The notes: a model not told the origin generated them from the letters alone. Positions 39,601 to 48,914 are shown, counted from the stretch's first letter. The stretch is 64,000 bases of DNA from Cladopsammia gracilis (GCA_022457155.1 JAJGOT010000047.1:1577001-1641000), one strand, 5' to 3'. Numbers and translations: made by a program.

Positions 39601-42600
39601 GACAATGATGGATCCGAAACAAGAAAATGTCGTTTAGAAGTAACTTGATTGAGCTTTGAATGATATACTAACAACACAAGCAAACAGAAAAAACTTGAAA
39701 AGCGAATAAAAACGATTATTGGTATATTTATTATCTCTGTGTTAACGACCTGTCAAACTTGCGTGACCTCGCATGAGTACTTCTGCCAACATTACTCCAC
39801 AACACTCCGCACCTAAAACAGGGTTCTCCCTAAATTTCAGCTCAGCAGGTAAGGGATTTCTGCTAAGCGGTAAAGGGAAAACTGTGTGTCTTAAAAATTT
39901 TCCGGGAGCAAGCAGTTACAGGCGGTAATAAGTACTGCTTCAAGCGGTAAATTTTACCGGTTACCGCCTGATAAGGAGAACCCTGTAAAAGCACTCAAAA
40001 AATAGCTTTTAAAAGGTCTTTCATTTCGATTACAGTGGATTGTGGTTAAGAACTTAAAAGCTCAGCAGAGGACCCTGGTATAAATCTCTAAAGTAAAGGA
40101 TTTTCCTTATTTTGAACAATACTCCATTGGGAAACAGTTCTTAAAACATAAATCTAATTATCTTCTTTATATTTCGTACTTTTCGTGGAGTAATGTTTGA
40201 TTTCTACTGAAATGAAACCGAAACAACTCGATTATTCATTCCAACAAGCCCTTATAGGAAAGACATTAACATTGGCCATTTTGCTTTCGTTTACATTGCT
40301 TTCAACAGCTATAATTCACCATATATGAATGGAGTAATGTTGCACGTTCGTGGAGTAATGATGCACTCGCACAATTAACGGTGAAAACCGATGACTGATA
40401 ATTAAATTACTGTTTAGCTTAATATGTTGTCCAACATAACTGGGCAACACAGTGTCCATAGGGTACCAAGTGCAATTGTTCTGCTGGAGAAATTTGCCCC
40501 CAGAAATGTAGACATTTCCATCTTACATTTAACATCTCTGTAGGATTAACTCGACTAACAACGTTCTTTCAAGGTCTGAATATTCATTTTTAACTTAATT
40601 ATCCTGTTCTGTCATTGACCAAAGAAACTACTAATAGTTCGATATTCATGCTAGACACAATCACAAAACATTTCATACTATGATAATGTATTTTACGCCT
40701 TCAATTGTTGTAGAAAAAGACCTTATCCGTAGACCACACCCAAGTAATCTTCAACACAACCCAAGACAAAAGTAGTTGGGAAGGCTTGTAAAACGCTAAA
40801 AAATGACACTACCTTTGGGTTTCAGCTCAATTAAAGGCGCGCACAACGCTTTTTGTAGCCCCCCTCTCCCCCAACTCCAATGTTGAAGACGTCTATACAA
40901 AAGACAGTGTAAGTTAAGTATTTGCGTTAACAGCAACTTTGAAAGAGGGGGGACGAGGGGGGAGGGGTGAGGAAAACAAGGAACCTTCCCAACACTTTTG
41001 TCTTTGGTTGTAGTCCATCACATGGTTTTCCCCAGAATTTACACATACCCATTTATGCACTTGGATGGAGAAAGACAATGTGATTCTTGCCTAAGGGAAC
41101 ACACAACAGCAAGAGGCCAGAGGCCATAGGCCGGTTGCATAAACATGCTACGTCAGGACTAAGCTCTAACATCGGGCATACATATGTACAAATAGAGTAT
41201 TTACATCAGTTGCACTAGTTTCGATCTAATTGGATGTCTGACATACACCAGGACTAAAATCTACACTTAACTGGGAGCAGGTGTACAACAGACTTTGCTT
41301 GAACTGTCATCATTTTACTGCTCCAAATCATGCTATTTTCCCATCAGTGTTTTTACTGCTGAGTTTACATGTACATGTCTATATGACAAAACAATTTTAT
41401 TTCGTGAACCATGCAGCCATTGAACTTTGCTGTTTAGGAATGTGGCTTTCACTTTGCACCTCTGACCTTAAAAGTCCATTGGCTAAAGACTACATCACCA
41501 AGCATCTACATGAACAATGGCTAGCTTCAGTTCAATAACCAACAAATTTACGATTTTTTCAGATAAAAAAAAAAACTGACCAGATCTAAAGCTGAACAGA
41601 AGGAAGGAGCACCCTTTTCCAGAAAAACCTTGAACCACTATGCCCCCCCCCCCCCCCCCTCCTGGGTGACAAACACAGCAGGACTAGCCGGGGGAGTGAG
41701 TGGGGGGGGGGATTCTTGGTGATTCAGAGAGTACAAGACAGATAATGTCAGTATTGTCCATTTATTGATTTCTAAACAAATTTATCCTCAGTTTTTTATC
41801 TGTCGATCGTGCCCAAGGTTATATTGGGTCAAGTTCAAGTACAAACCTCAATAGAAGTACATGTAAATGTTGTAAATATGCTTGTATTTGCTAAGAAAAC
41901 ATTCTTTGTAGAATGTTTTCATGTAATTGTTTTTACTAACATTTATTTGTGCGTGCAGAATTGAAGAAAAAAATTCCGATAAAGAAGTACTAACTTGTGT
42001 ATATATGCAACAAACAGGGAATTTTGCAAATTTCAAGTTTGGTGGCGATTTGACGTTCACGAATTGTTAGCATAACTTTACCCATGCTCTCAAGAGAAAC
42101 AAAATGCTCTCAATGAATAGCAGGACGCGTACGGCGGGTAGCTAATAAAAAGCTAAACAAAATGTATTCATGAGAGATTTGAGGTGTTGGTCGAGACGAT
42201 CTTGTCAGTATTAACGCTTTCAATTAAATATATGTTGCTGCCAAAAGTGCTCCCCTCGAATTCTAGAGAGTTCGTCGAGTTTCGAAAATTAGATTTTTCA
42301 GCTGAAATTTGTTTCTTAAAAGTTGTGGGATTTCTTCCACGGGGACTCACGGAATGTTATAAATTCAAAAAGCTCGGAAGAGCAAATTGACTTGACACAT
42401 ACAAAGCTTGTCGAGCGTGCATAAACAACAATGATATGATAATAAAGCTTACATAGCCGATTAATCGAAACCAGAAGGTTCCGAAATTGAGTGATGGTCG
42501 CATCGAATTTCACGATGTTTGATCGCAAAGCGAATAGCTCGAATTACAAGTGAACTGCTTTTCGAATAAATTGTCCATTATTTTTCTCATACAGAAGCAC

Positions 42601-43006
42601 AAATGAACGAAGAGCAGGTGAATATTTAAGCTTACAAAATGTATGGAGGTGCAAGCCAACATTAATGCAGATTCCGTGAACTGTGCCTCAATATCTTTTT
42701 AACTATTAAGCTTAAATGTTTGATTGCCCATGACAAATAAAACTCTTTGCCAGGTCCACTCAAAACAAAAGGATCAAAGTTATGTCAAACGAGAAGAGAA
42801 ACGAACTGTACGTGAGCGACGTGAGCTCAAATAGCTTGTTTATTTACCTTAGGTCGCAGCCATTCAAAAGACTGTCCGCCCGGTAAAACCCGCTTCTTGA
42901 AAACTTTGCTGTCGATGGCTGGAAATTCAGGATCTTCGAACAGTTGTCCTCCCCTGCACTTGCGTTTGACCTGGTTGTAATCCTCGTACCATTGTTTGGA
43001 AGGCAT
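15629..43006 (-). CDS. Classical calpain (Ca2+-dependent cysteine protease), 18 coding exons traced
   Basis: A cytosolic calpain: limited Ca2+-activated proteolysis by a papain-like core, followed by a C2-like domain and a penta-EF-hand (PEF) module. Coding exons, high to low coordinate: 43006-42848, 38417-38068, 36478-36286, 36093-36013, 35232-35144, 31871-31794, 31110-30916, 29665-29530, 28776-28559, 27923-27872, 25729-25652, 24441-24384, 23188-23152, 22459-22438, 21676-21608, 19533-19455, 18243-18127, 15684-15629. Every junction has AG/GT and a consistent phase, giving about 689 codons. Start ATG at 43006-43004 reads [12 protein letters not shown]. Catalytic residues: Cys85 in [12 protein letters not shown], His252 in KGHAYSVTG, Asn276 in RVRNPWG; the His-Asn spacing of 24 equals that of vertebrate calpains. 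Exon sizes 58, 69, 79 and 117 in the PEF part also match vertebrate calpain genes. The terminal exon (a few residues and stop) was not found. Which calpain paralogue this is cannot be decided here. Confidence 0.93.
15848..16858 (-). repeat. 88-bp satellite array (about 11 units) with one TTAA-MITE end
   Basis: ATGGTACCATTTGTTCTAAC recurs every 88 bp from 15968 to 16760 with no length change. The left end has TTAA plus the CCCTTCACTCCCAGAG terminus; the right terminus is missing. It lies between calpain exons 17 and 18, in the opposite orientation to the array at 1822-2530. Confidence 0.9.
17014..17043. repeat. Hairpin
   Basis: ATAATCCGCAAC / GTTGCGGATTAT arms around an A-rich loop, with ACGCGTGGACG on both sides. 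Confidence 0.6.
17073..17438. mobile_element. TTAA-type MITE with AACACGAAGTTCCGG ends
   Basis: TTAAACACGAAGTTCCGGTA at the left and TACCGGAACTTCGTGTTTAA at the right: perfect inverted ends of about 27 bp. GGCCA repeats near the right end. Lies in the calpain intron before exon 18. Confidence 0.85.
18440..18740 (+). repeat. Low-complexity A/T tract ending in a LINE-like tail
   Basis: TTTATTTATTTA-type sequence ends in CTAAATAAAGTTGAAGTTGA, resembling the 3' tail of a non-LTR element. No reverse transcriptase seen upstream. Confidence 0.4.
19900..20805 (+). mobile_element. 0.9-kb composite: AATCAATGA-rich inverted ends around a reverse-transcriptase fragment
   Basis: The ends AGGCATAACTAATCAATGA and TCATTGATTAGTTAAGCCT are inverted copies with one mismatch. 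Each end region (19906-20062; 20600-20803) is a cluster of AATCAATGA / TCATTGATT motifs. Between them lies a Penelope-like reverse-transcriptase fragment. Confidence 0.75.
20070..20520 (+). pseudogene. Penelope-like reverse transcriptase, C-terminal fragment, frameshifted
   Basis: Using frame changes one reads [21 protein letters not shown], then [18 protein letters not shown], then a [10 protein letters not shown] region and [11 protein letters not shown]. This is the same order seen in the copies at 54219-54962 and 56500-57308 (SCHPPGVKRGFIKGEAIRLL, RLIARGYPKTVIERS, YHPAVQNLKQ, KRGKSLKDTLV). Several frameshifts and no upstream catalytic region, so it is a dead fragment. Confidence 0.75.
20909..21414. 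mobile_element. Mariner-like MITE with TA target duplication
   Basis: TA|CAGTCAACTCTCTCTAAG at the left and CTTAATGGACAC... mirrored by AGAGAGAGTTGACTG|TA at the right. TCTTAGAGAGGTGTCCG-type motifs recur inside near both ends. Lies in the calpain intron between exons 15 and 16. Confidence 0.85.
21775..22288 (-). mobile_element. hAT-like element fragment with BED-finger remnant and 8-bp target duplication
   Basis: TTAGTACA (21767-21774) and CTAGTACA (22289-22296) flank ends TAGGTGTGA / TTACACCACTA, which fits hAT. On the - strand an open stretch reads [20 protein letters not shown] then ICKKH, like the start of a BED zinc finger in hAT transposases, followed by degenerate ATTCGAT repeats. 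Too short to be autonomous. Confidence 0.7.
22438..22459 (-). other. 22-nt calpain microexon
   Basis: Encodes S-I-I-D-L-N-D and completes the Arg split from the previous 37-nt exon. The acceptor TTAG and donor GTATCT are on the - strand. It is needed to join FSLEACR to the [12 protein letters not shown] half of the EF-hand in frame. Confidence 0.8.
22660..22716 (+). repeat. G-rich purine tract
   Basis: GGAGGGAAGGAGGGGGGAGG repeated; several runs of four or more G close together, so G-quadruplex formation is possible. Lies in a calpain intron between exons 13 and 14. Confidence 0.75.
23404..23500 (+). repeat. tRNA-derived SINE-like head plus (TTC)n
   Basis: GGTGTAGTAACACTCGCC (A-box-like) and GGTTTGAATCC (B box) are spaced as in a tRNA, but there is no cloverleaf closure; a TTC run follows. 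Confidence 0.55.
23868..24281 (+). pseudogene. Non-LTR retrotransposon 3' end (RTE-like tail of endonuclease-reverse transcriptase)
   Basis: The 3' part is open (23934-24281): [55 protein letters not shown]. This motif order is the C-terminus of RTE-like LINE proteins. Upstream, a different frame gives [17 protein letters not shown], showing a frameshift. An (AG)n tail follows. Inserted in a calpain intron. Confidence 0.8.
24751..25280. mobile_element. 530-bp MITE with about 65-bp inverted ends
   Basis: TAAAGTGTATATGACAGATT is mirrored at 25280, and the arms continue through GGAATCTATATGG... and CTATGTAGATTCC.... Further inverted similarity (AATGTGAAATTTCAC; GTGACATCAATACAAGAATG) extends inward. 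In a calpain intron. Confidence 0.8.
26494..26776. mobile_element. MITE with GAGCAGTTTTCAATTGAG ends, copy C
   Basis: TA|GAGCAGTTTTCAATTGAG at the left and CTCAATTGAAAACTGCTC|TA at the right; this copy is complete, not nested, and defines the family borders. Confidence 0.9.
26880..27480. repeat. Probable SINE-like repeat region
   Basis: Contains GGGACGTTAAAGAACCCACA, a block I know from short interspersed repeats of marine invertebrates, and ends with an AATAAAGTTGATAAAA tail. Borders uncertain. Confidence 0.4.
27958..28080 (-). repeat. tRNA-derived SINE or tRNA relic
   Basis: On the - strand: GTAGCTCAGTGGTTAGAGCA (A box) then GGTTTGAATCCTGTCGGAA (B box), then a T run. The acceptor stem is not intact. 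A related block (CATGTCACGAGTGTGGGA) recurs at about 28323. Confidence 0.65.
28104..28280 (+). repeat. 96-bp tandem duplication
   Basis: ATGCGTCCTGTGTACTGCTA starts at 28104 and again at 28200; about 1.8 units, differing at a few positions. Confidence 0.85.
29115..29330 (-). mobile_element. TTAA/88-bp MITE copy, inverted
   Basis: Ends CCCTTTCACTCCTAGAG and TTTTGGGTTAAAGGGTTAA; about one 88-bp unit. Left target is TTGA, right TTAA. In a calpain intron. Confidence 0.8.
29331..29490 (-). mobile_element. Second, truncated copy of the TTAA/88-bp MITE, head-to-tail with the previous one
   Basis: Starts TTACCCTATCACTCCCAGAG and carries about one unit, ending near TTTTACAAAATGAAA; the far terminus is missing. 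Confidence 0.7.
29698..30245 (+). repeat. Dispersed repeat, copy 2 (with 18-G run)
   Basis: Same blocks as 10005-10380 in the same order, including the G run at 30058-30075. Located in the calpain intron between exons 7 and 8. Confidence 0.7.
30476..30912. mobile_element. 5'-truncated mariner-like MITE ending inside a calpain splice donor
   Basis: Matches 1435-1820 along most of its length (ATCTAAATTGATT, GAAAACGTCTTTCGATA, GTCCGTATTAGAGAGGGTCT) and ends GGGGTTTGACTG|TA. The TA at 30913-30914 overlaps the GT donor of calpain exon 7. Confidence 0.8.
31122..31312. repeat. Dispersed repeat pair, member 2
   Basis: Matches 14901-15095. It starts about 12 bases upstream of the calpain exon 7 acceptor, so the intron side of that acceptor is repeat-derived. 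Confidence 0.75.
32394..32475 (+). mobile_element. Left-end fragment of the TTAA/88-bp MITE
   Basis: TTAACCCTTCAACTCCCAAG then CCAAATTTCATTTTGGAAAA; stops before the 88-bp unit. Confidence 0.75.
32632..33424. mobile_element. hAT-like non-autonomous element, 793 bp
   Basis: CAGGGCTCGAAATTGCGACC at the left; TTTCGAGCCCTG at the right, with subterminal GTCGCAAAT / AGTCGCAAAATGG repeats in opposite orientation. CACAAC occurs on both sides. The ends fit hAT. In a calpain intron. Confidence 0.75.
33425..34592. other. Calpain intron sequence, nothing distinct
   Basis: AT-rich. A block near 34320-34380 (ACTATACCAGTGGACTGAAG, GGCTGCAGATGG) resembles 15510-15570, a short dispersed repeat. No coding or RNA gene. 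Confidence 0.45.
34593..35075 (+). mobile_element. TTAA/88-bp MITE with four units
   Basis: Ends CAACTCCCAAGAG and CTCTGGGAGTGAAAGGGTTAA; units begin at 34682, 34770, 34858 and 34946. Intermediate between the one-unit and 8-11-unit copies. Confidence 0.88.
37560..37790 (+). pseudogene. Non-LTR retrotransposon 3' tail
   Basis: [22 protein letters not shown] reading (seen as [20 protein letters not shown]) is the typical C-terminal tail of CR1/Rex-type reverse transcriptases; it ends with AATAAAGTTATGTATGTATG. In the calpain intron before exon 3. Confidence 0.65.
38977..39234. mobile_element. 258-bp MITE, copy 1 of a near-identical pair
   Basis: TACAACCCAAGACAAAAGTA at the left; CACTTTTGTCTTTGGTTGTA at the right. 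Differs from 40756-41012 at only about three positions by eye. In calpain intron 1. Confidence 0.85.
39819..39985. mobile_element. hAT-like MITE with CAGGGTTCTCC ends
   Basis: CAGGGTTCTCCCTAAATTTC at the left, AAGGAGAACCCTG at the right; TAAAA on both flanks. Contains AAGCGGTAAA repeats. In calpain intron 1. Confidence 0.7.
40756..41012. mobile_element. 257-bp MITE, copy 2 of a near-identical pair
   Basis: Same orientation and sequence as 38977-39234; first base of the left end altered. Confidence 0.85.
41013..42847. other. Calpain intron 1 remainder
   Basis: No gene seen. Holds a 17-C run at 41643-41659 and G-rich sequence at 41690-41711. A + strand frame at 41281-41538 has no recognisable motif. 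Confidence 0.4.
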
Positions 43007-43450
43007 TCTGAAACTAAAAAGGCCACATCAATTCCACCACAAAATAGACAAGCAAAATGGCAAGGCCAACAGCTAGAGCGACGCTTCGAAAGAACAACGC
43101 CTAGCTGGAGTCACGTAGGACAGCAGTCACGAACAATCGACAACGACATATGCCGTCTTTCTAGGCTAAAATGCAAGGCCGTCGATCGATAATGTCAGCC
43201 TCTTTCTTCTTGCAAAGTGCACAAAAAATAAATCTACCTTACGAAAGAGCTGTTACAGTTCAAAAACTCGGAGAATACTATGCAGATACGCCGGCCAAAC
43301 CCTCGAGCCCAGAAATGACATCGATGCCCTGCGCATGCACTGTTATATGCATAATAAAAGAATTTTTTAAAAATGGGGCCCCTCCTAAAAACCTGAGCGG
43401 TGGTGCGTGTCTTGCATATCTCTTTACCATATGCTAATTCAGATACAACT
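43007..43450 (-). promoter_or_regulatory. Calpain 5' flank / probable 5' UTR and promoter region
   Basis: On the - strand TTTTTAGTTTCAG lies immediately before A-ATG, which looks like a splice acceptor, so the 5' UTR may begin in an upstream exon. No TATA box is evident. Position-based inference. Confidence 0.35.
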
Positions 43451-43892
43451 GATTGAAATTTTCAATTTTATCAAGGAGATATAATTAAAGTGCTGCAGGA
43501 AGCTTGTTTTCTGCAAAACCAAGCAAATCCCGGTGCTTTAAATTGTGCCACGTGATTTGCACGGCTTTTGCCTTCTTTCCTTCAGGACTATTAAAATTCC
43601 CAGGCAAATTGGCAAGTTACTTAGCTTGCACTCCGGGAAGCATTTAACCTCCGAACCGCTATGGAGTTTTGCATGTTTTTGACTTGTTTTAATATTTCCC
43701 TTTCAAAAAGGTCAAGTTCCCCTCAGATGTTTTACATTAGAAGTAGTTTGCCCCCTTATCCCTGGCATGGTGCGATCGATATCGCCAGATATCGCACTAT
43801 TCGAGTAACTTAGCACATGTACTCATACTAATGAACTACATTGTAGGTAAATTGTTGTAGTCGTTTCTTGATTTATCATCTGAGCTGATGAC

Positions 43893-44133
43893 CCGGGGGC
43901 GGGGGAAGGTGGGCGTACCACTATCTATGCTTTATGGCTATTTGATTTTCGAGCCGTTTTTGTCTGAAATTAACACTTTTGGTCTGAAAATGGATATATT
44001 TCGCTTTCTCGCTGAAAATAGGTAACGATTTTTTCCATTCTACCTTGACAAATGGCGAAATTTTAATGGTTACGTCTGAAAATGAGTAGGGAAAATCAGG
44101 GTTTTTTTAGGGGTACCTCCCCCGGGCCCCGGG
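43893..44133. mobile_element. GC-end MITE flanked by GCTGATGAC duplication
   Basis: GCTGATGAC occurs at 43884-43892 and 44134-44142. The element ends are G/C-rich inverted (CCGGGGGCGGGGG / CCCCCGGGCCCCGG) with TCTGAAAATG-type repeats inside. Confidence 0.65.
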
Positions 44134-44142
44134 GCTGATGAC

Positions 44143-45480
44143 TCGCTGGCCTCCCATTTAAACAAAACGACAAACGACATAATGAAAACAACAGTATTTT
44201 TCCTTGTGTCGTTGTGTTTATGTTATTATGTGACCGTCAAACATCGATTTAAGTTGTGTTTTTGCATCGGACATGACCTCGCCGTTGTGTCGTTTCCAGG
44301 TCGTTTACATGTCGATTAGTGTGAGCCAGCCCCGGAGCCAGCCGGGCCAGTTTAGTGAATAGGGCAGAAAAGAAAAGCTGGCTGGTGAAGCCTTTCTTTC
44401 CACCCCATCCCTAAGTGGCCTGTTAGCAGGCTGTAAATCACTGAAAGCCCTTTTCCCAAGTCCTATCATTATGATTATTGTTACAATTTAAAACTAACTG
44501 TCAAATATACCAGAAAGGTCGCGCGATCTTTCTCCCGCTGGGCTACCAACAGACTACACAGGAAGAAATACGTTACGTGAGGGGAAGCGAGTTTCGCACG
44601 CCTTCTTTTTCTACTGCTAAATTTAGATCAATTTATAACTGCATACAACTAAATGAATGTTCATCGACGCGTGAATTCGAGTACGTGATCGTTAACAAAT
44701 AAAAAGAATAATCACCTAATCACCAAGAAAAGCCGGTTTTAATCTTGCGTGAAAACGATTTGACGGGTGTGTTTTGTCTAGCTCAGTATGTGGACAAACA
44801 TTTTGCATGCGTGGGGGTGGGAGAACGATTGATCAGAGTATACACGTAAACGTCGTAAATGGATAAGTTATCTTCGTTCTCAAATAAAAGCGAACGGAAA
44901 CGCTTCCAAGAGCAACAGTTAATAGAACCATTTGTCCCTTTCTGAATGTGTATGTTGCTTACATAGTTTAACTATGCACAGACCAGCATAATCGTTAGAA
45001 AGAGGCGTGGACGTGTTATTTTATTGGGGCGTAGTTGTAACAGTCAGAACCCCGGGATCAGAACAGAACAGGGCTCTTTTTCAGCGCCCTGAAACTAGTG
45101 GGCGGGAGCGGGGGCGTCTAGATAGGCGAGAAGCACGTTCTGTGAAATAAACACTTCGCGTCAGCGTGGAATTTTGGGACGGGTGCAGTGTTTCACATAT
45201 TTATCCCGCGCTCAGCCAAAATGTAATGGTGCATCAAGCGCCGGGGAAACTGGGAAACTCTTGAGATTTTGGGTAAGGCCGGGCGTGTCAGCCAAAACTC
45301 GTGCCGAGTATTTATTATCAAAATATACGGATACGCGGGTTCATATCGTACTTTTTTTTTTTTACCTTTATCGGACTAAACTCCGTTTCAAACTGCCAAA
45401 ACATACGGCATCTATGCTATATTACGTATAAGTAAGAGAAAATAATTGGTCCAATTAAAATCTCTTGGTATAAGTTGTCG
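44143..45480. other. Gene-poor intergenic sequence
   Basis: Several short frames, none with recognisable motifs. No repeat structure clear enough to name. Confidence 0.4.
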
Positions 45481-45482
45481 AA

Positions 45483-45560
45483 TGGCGCCGGAAGTCGTTT
45501 GTCGCCGGAAAGTCGTTTGTCGCCGGAAAGACGTATGTCGCCGGAAGTCGCATGTCCCTT
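45483..45560 (+). repeat. About 20-bp tandem repeat
   Basis: GAAGTCGTTTGTCGCCG occurs in about four imperfect units. Confidence 0.75.
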
Positions 45561-46012
45561 TGTTGCCGCCCTTGTCCTCGCCAAACAACCTCGTTCCCAG
45601 GGTTCTGACGTAAATGGCTGCGAAAATGCTCTCTGTGTTACCATAACTTGTGGATCCAGAAAGAAAGTTTTCTATTTCTTTCATGAAATTGGCGCTCTAA
45701 ATAATGTCCTGTATTTCCATATAATATTATAGTAATGGGCTTTCAGCCAATCAGAGCACGCGTATAGTATCTCGCTTATTTTATAAAACTTCGTTGAAGC
45801 ATTCATGTGATGTAGGGCGTGTGCATTATGATAGTATAATAAACTCGATCTTTAATCTTTAACAAATTACTCCTAAAACAGTGTAAAAAGACTATACCAG
45901 GAGAATAATAAATATGTGAAATTTAATATTAATATATACAAATTTACACAATAATGAACAAGAAAAAACATGTACATATATATATATATATACATATTAA
46001 AACAATAAACTT

Positions 46013-46128
46013 ATAGAGCGTTTTCATTTGACGTCACGGCGGCCATATTGGTGTTCCAAAACAAAACATTTCGTTTTGTTTCAGTAAACCAACATGGCCG
46101 CTGGTCACGTGAGTGAAAACGCTCTATA
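46013..46128. mobile_element. MITE with CRE/YY1-like termini, copy 3
   Basis: TATAGAGCGTTTTCATTTGA and GTGAGTGAAAACGCTCTATA ends; contains TGACGTCACGGCGGCCATAT and the inverted AACATGGCCGC. Overlaps the 3' end of a LINE tail. Confidence 0.85.
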
Positions 46129-46129
46129 G

Positions 46130-46439
46130 TGTTCATCGCCGCTACGTGATTAAAATTGGTCTGATCGGCTAAAAGGTTAAGGTTATTCCATAGAGAAATA
46201 ACACTTGGATAAAATGAAAATTTGAAGCTGTCAACAGCGCACTGTAGGTGGCGATAAGGATGGGGATTTGGCAATCTTGAGTAATAACTGGGCAATACAG
46301 CTACTGCATCTTGAGTGATCTCTGACCATAACTGCGCGCGCATTTCTTTGATCATTACATAAAACATTTTAACAGCATCGAATTCTAAAAAAGAGTCGTC
46401 AGGACGGAGTCCGTTAACTATCGACGGCTTCAGAAACAC
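46130..46439 (-). pseudogene. Non-LTR retrotransposon C-terminal fragment
   Basis: The - strand frame contains NPHPYRHLQC, DSFKFSFYPSVISLWNNL, which matches the pattern of a basic stretch then F-F-P-x-x-I-x-L-W-N-x-L at the end of CR1/Jockey-type reverse transcriptases. Upstream catalytic part absent. Confidence 0.65.
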
Positions 46440-48043
46440 CCGCTCTCTTCAGTTACGATAACTTTTTTTGTACAGTATGACTCATCGACTCAGCGAAAAT
46501 TGCACCCGCGAAAATTTAGCTGCTTTTTTGGTGATTCGCCGCAAATTCTAAACCCCGCGAAAATAAAATCTAAAGAAGGCCATTCCGAAATGGATGCTAC
46601 TGAGAAGTCATTTCCTGTAGTGCTGTTTGCTCTTTGATATTGTACAAAGATGTGCTTGTGCTTGAGTATAACACTATCGGGCCATTCTTGTTCCCAGACC
46701 TCCACGGGCTTTTCAACCACTGACTAAAAGAAATGAGGGCTCTGAGGACCAAACGAGGGGGAGGGGGAGAGGGGCACTTCGTGCATATCGACGTCCCGTA
46801 ATTGGTGATATATTTTCACTGGGATTCCCGTGCTATGAAAATATATGAAAGAATCAGCCCGAGGCGATTGGGAGCGGGTAGCTCCCAAGGGAGAAGAATG
46901 GTCCATCGCTGCCGGGAGGAGGGTGGGCGAAGCTATGTGACGGTCGTCCCTTTCGAAAAGACTGAGGGAGGTTTTTGCGTGAGGCGAGCACCTTTATACT
47001 AAACACAAAGTATATGGCTACGTAATACGCCCCCCCCCCCCCCCCTGCACCACATACTGCACGGCGCATATATCTAATTAGGAATAGAGGAGGGACATCG
47101 TGTGCAAGTTCCCCAGAGAAAATAGAATCTTTTCCCACTCCTCGACATCGTAAGTCTGTTAATGTCTACCTTCACAAAAAGTCTGGGTTTCTAAAAAGTA
47201 CATGTTAGCCAAGTCCGTAATCAATAACTTGGAAACCTAATGTAATGGAACACCGGGGCCGCTGCGCTTTGGACTGAGTTAACCCTTTCAGTACACCAGC
47301 AAACAGAAAAACGAAGGCGCACAGAGTCATTCCGAGCACTAAAGAAAAAACATTGAAAGAAACACTACTAAGAGATGGATATTAGCGAAGCAACTCCGAA
47401 ATACCCCGTCCAGGGAAAGAGCAATGAAGGATATTAGACAATCCCTTCGAGGAAGCTTCGCAAAAAGGTTACCCACGGAAACAGACAGAATACAAACTAT
47501 CCGACGGACACTAAAAGATTATACAAAGCTAGAAAACAGACTAGAATTGATGTCCACTAAGATCGGGCTTAGAAGTGCTTTGCTTAAGACTGGGATAAAT
47601 TTAGCGCGAAAACCTCGCTTAAGGACGTTCGCGCTAATTGTTTATGCGCATCCCAGTACTGCGCACGCAATTCATGTCGCAACGCCATGCTACGTCATGC
47701 ACGAGCATGCGCAAGAGAAGAAACCTAAGCACATAAAGAGCTGGTAGCCGTTGCGTTAACATTGCTTAGATTTAACTCGCTTGGATGGTCGGTGACCCTA
47801 ATTTTTTTTTCTAGATAATTTTCTTTTCCAATCTTCTACAGATTGTCAAAAAATTAACAAAAAAAAATCAATGTAGGAAGTTTAATTTTTTTCCATTTTT
47901 CTACCCGCATGACATCAAATCCTTCCAACTTGCGGCTGTCCGAGTCTGATATGTTGTCGTTTAAAGATTCGATTCCCTTTAAGGGACCTTAAAATTTGGC
48001 ATAAAAAGTTGCATTTTAGAGATACATTTGCAATATTTTTAGA
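46440..48043. other. Gene-poor intergenic sequence
   Basis: A 16-C run at 47030-47045. A + strand frame at 47424-47747 is Arg/Lys-rich with no recognised domain. No RNA gene until 48509. Confidence 0.4.
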
Positions 48044-48508
48044 CTAACAGACATTGGGGCCATAGTCCAGTATTAGGAAGACCAAATTTTCAAAATTAGA
48101 GTCACCTTTCAAATATTTTATCTCGAAAACGAAGTCAATGAGCCCCCCATTTTTTTGCATTTTTGACACCAGTAACTCATTACCTAGCTGTTGCAAAAGT
48201 TTTATAAAAAATCAATATTAGACGATTTTCGCGCGAACGTCAACAACGTTTCCCGTTCCACTTTCAGAAATCGTGTTACTTTTGTTTAAGTATGCCTGCG
48301 GAGTTAACCATCTTTGACACAAAAAGAGATGTGATAATACATAGTAACATCATAGTACTTTAAGTCATTCTAGGTTTTTCAAACCATTACTGTTCTCAAC
48401 AGAAAATGGACAGTTTTGAATTTATTTTGATGTTTAAGAGAAAAAAATGTTATTACTATTGGTTAGTCAGGAGATCAGAAGCAGTGCTACATCATCAAAC
48501 AAGCACTA

Positions 48509-48579
48509 GCACTGGTGGTTCAGTGGTAGAATTCTCGCCTGCCACGCGGGAGGCCCGGGTTCGATTCCCGGCCAGTGCA
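48509..48579 (+). tRNA. tRNA-Gly (GCC)
   Basis: A 71-nt gene. Acceptor stem GCACTGG pairs with CCAGTGC; A box TGGTTCAGTGGTAGA; anticodon loop CTGCCAC with GCC; B box GGTTCGATTCC; discriminator A. A T-rich Pol III terminator follows within about 5-10 bases. All stems pair perfectly, so it looks functional. It lies in the left copy of a roughly 1-kb direct repeat. Confidence 0.97.
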
Positions 48580-48914
48580 ATTCTTTTGTTCTAGTTTTGT
48601 GGAGTCGGCTCAATTTTTATGATTTTTAAGTAATGGTCCTAGTAAAACCTAGGCAACCTAACGGCAAGGAATGCAAAAAGGTGTTAATTGTGATATTGTT
48701 GAAACCGTCCCCCTCATTGGCTAAAACGTAAAAATCTACCATAACTTATCCAGTTAGTGCATTTATTTCTCTCTAGTTTACTTATTGATTCCCTTTTGGT
48801 GAAAACTATTGCGAGTTTTAATGCAACCGAAATCTCAGTCTATGTGGGAAATATGTAAAATTAAAAGCCTTTCTTGTTTTTTTTTCTACTTGTAATTCAT
48901 TGTTTGTGGCAAAA

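Larger units (their letters stand above)
30916..43006 (-). other. Calpain protease core, exons 1-7
   Basis: Encodes residues 1-381: a short N-terminus without a long propeptide; PC1 with the nucleophile Cys85 in exon 2; [14 protein letters not shown] in exon 3; His252 in the 81-nt exon 4; Asn276 in the 89-nt exon 5; and the [19 protein letters not shown] / [15 protein letters not shown] segment in exons 6-7. The complete triad argues for an active protease. Exon 7 also begins the C2-like domain with [17 protein letters not shown]. Intron 1 (42847-38418) is the longest and holds a matched pair of 257-bp elements. Confidence 0.9.

Noticed and set aside
42844..43026. A - strand frame starting [12 protein letters not shown]
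   Set aside because: Wrong frame over calpain exon 1; the frame starting [10 protein letters not shown] has the calpain signature and correct splicing.
47424..47747. A 107-codon + strand frame rich in Arg and Lys
   Set aside because: No recognisable domain, no splice context, and the second half looks like repeat sequence; not supported as a gene.
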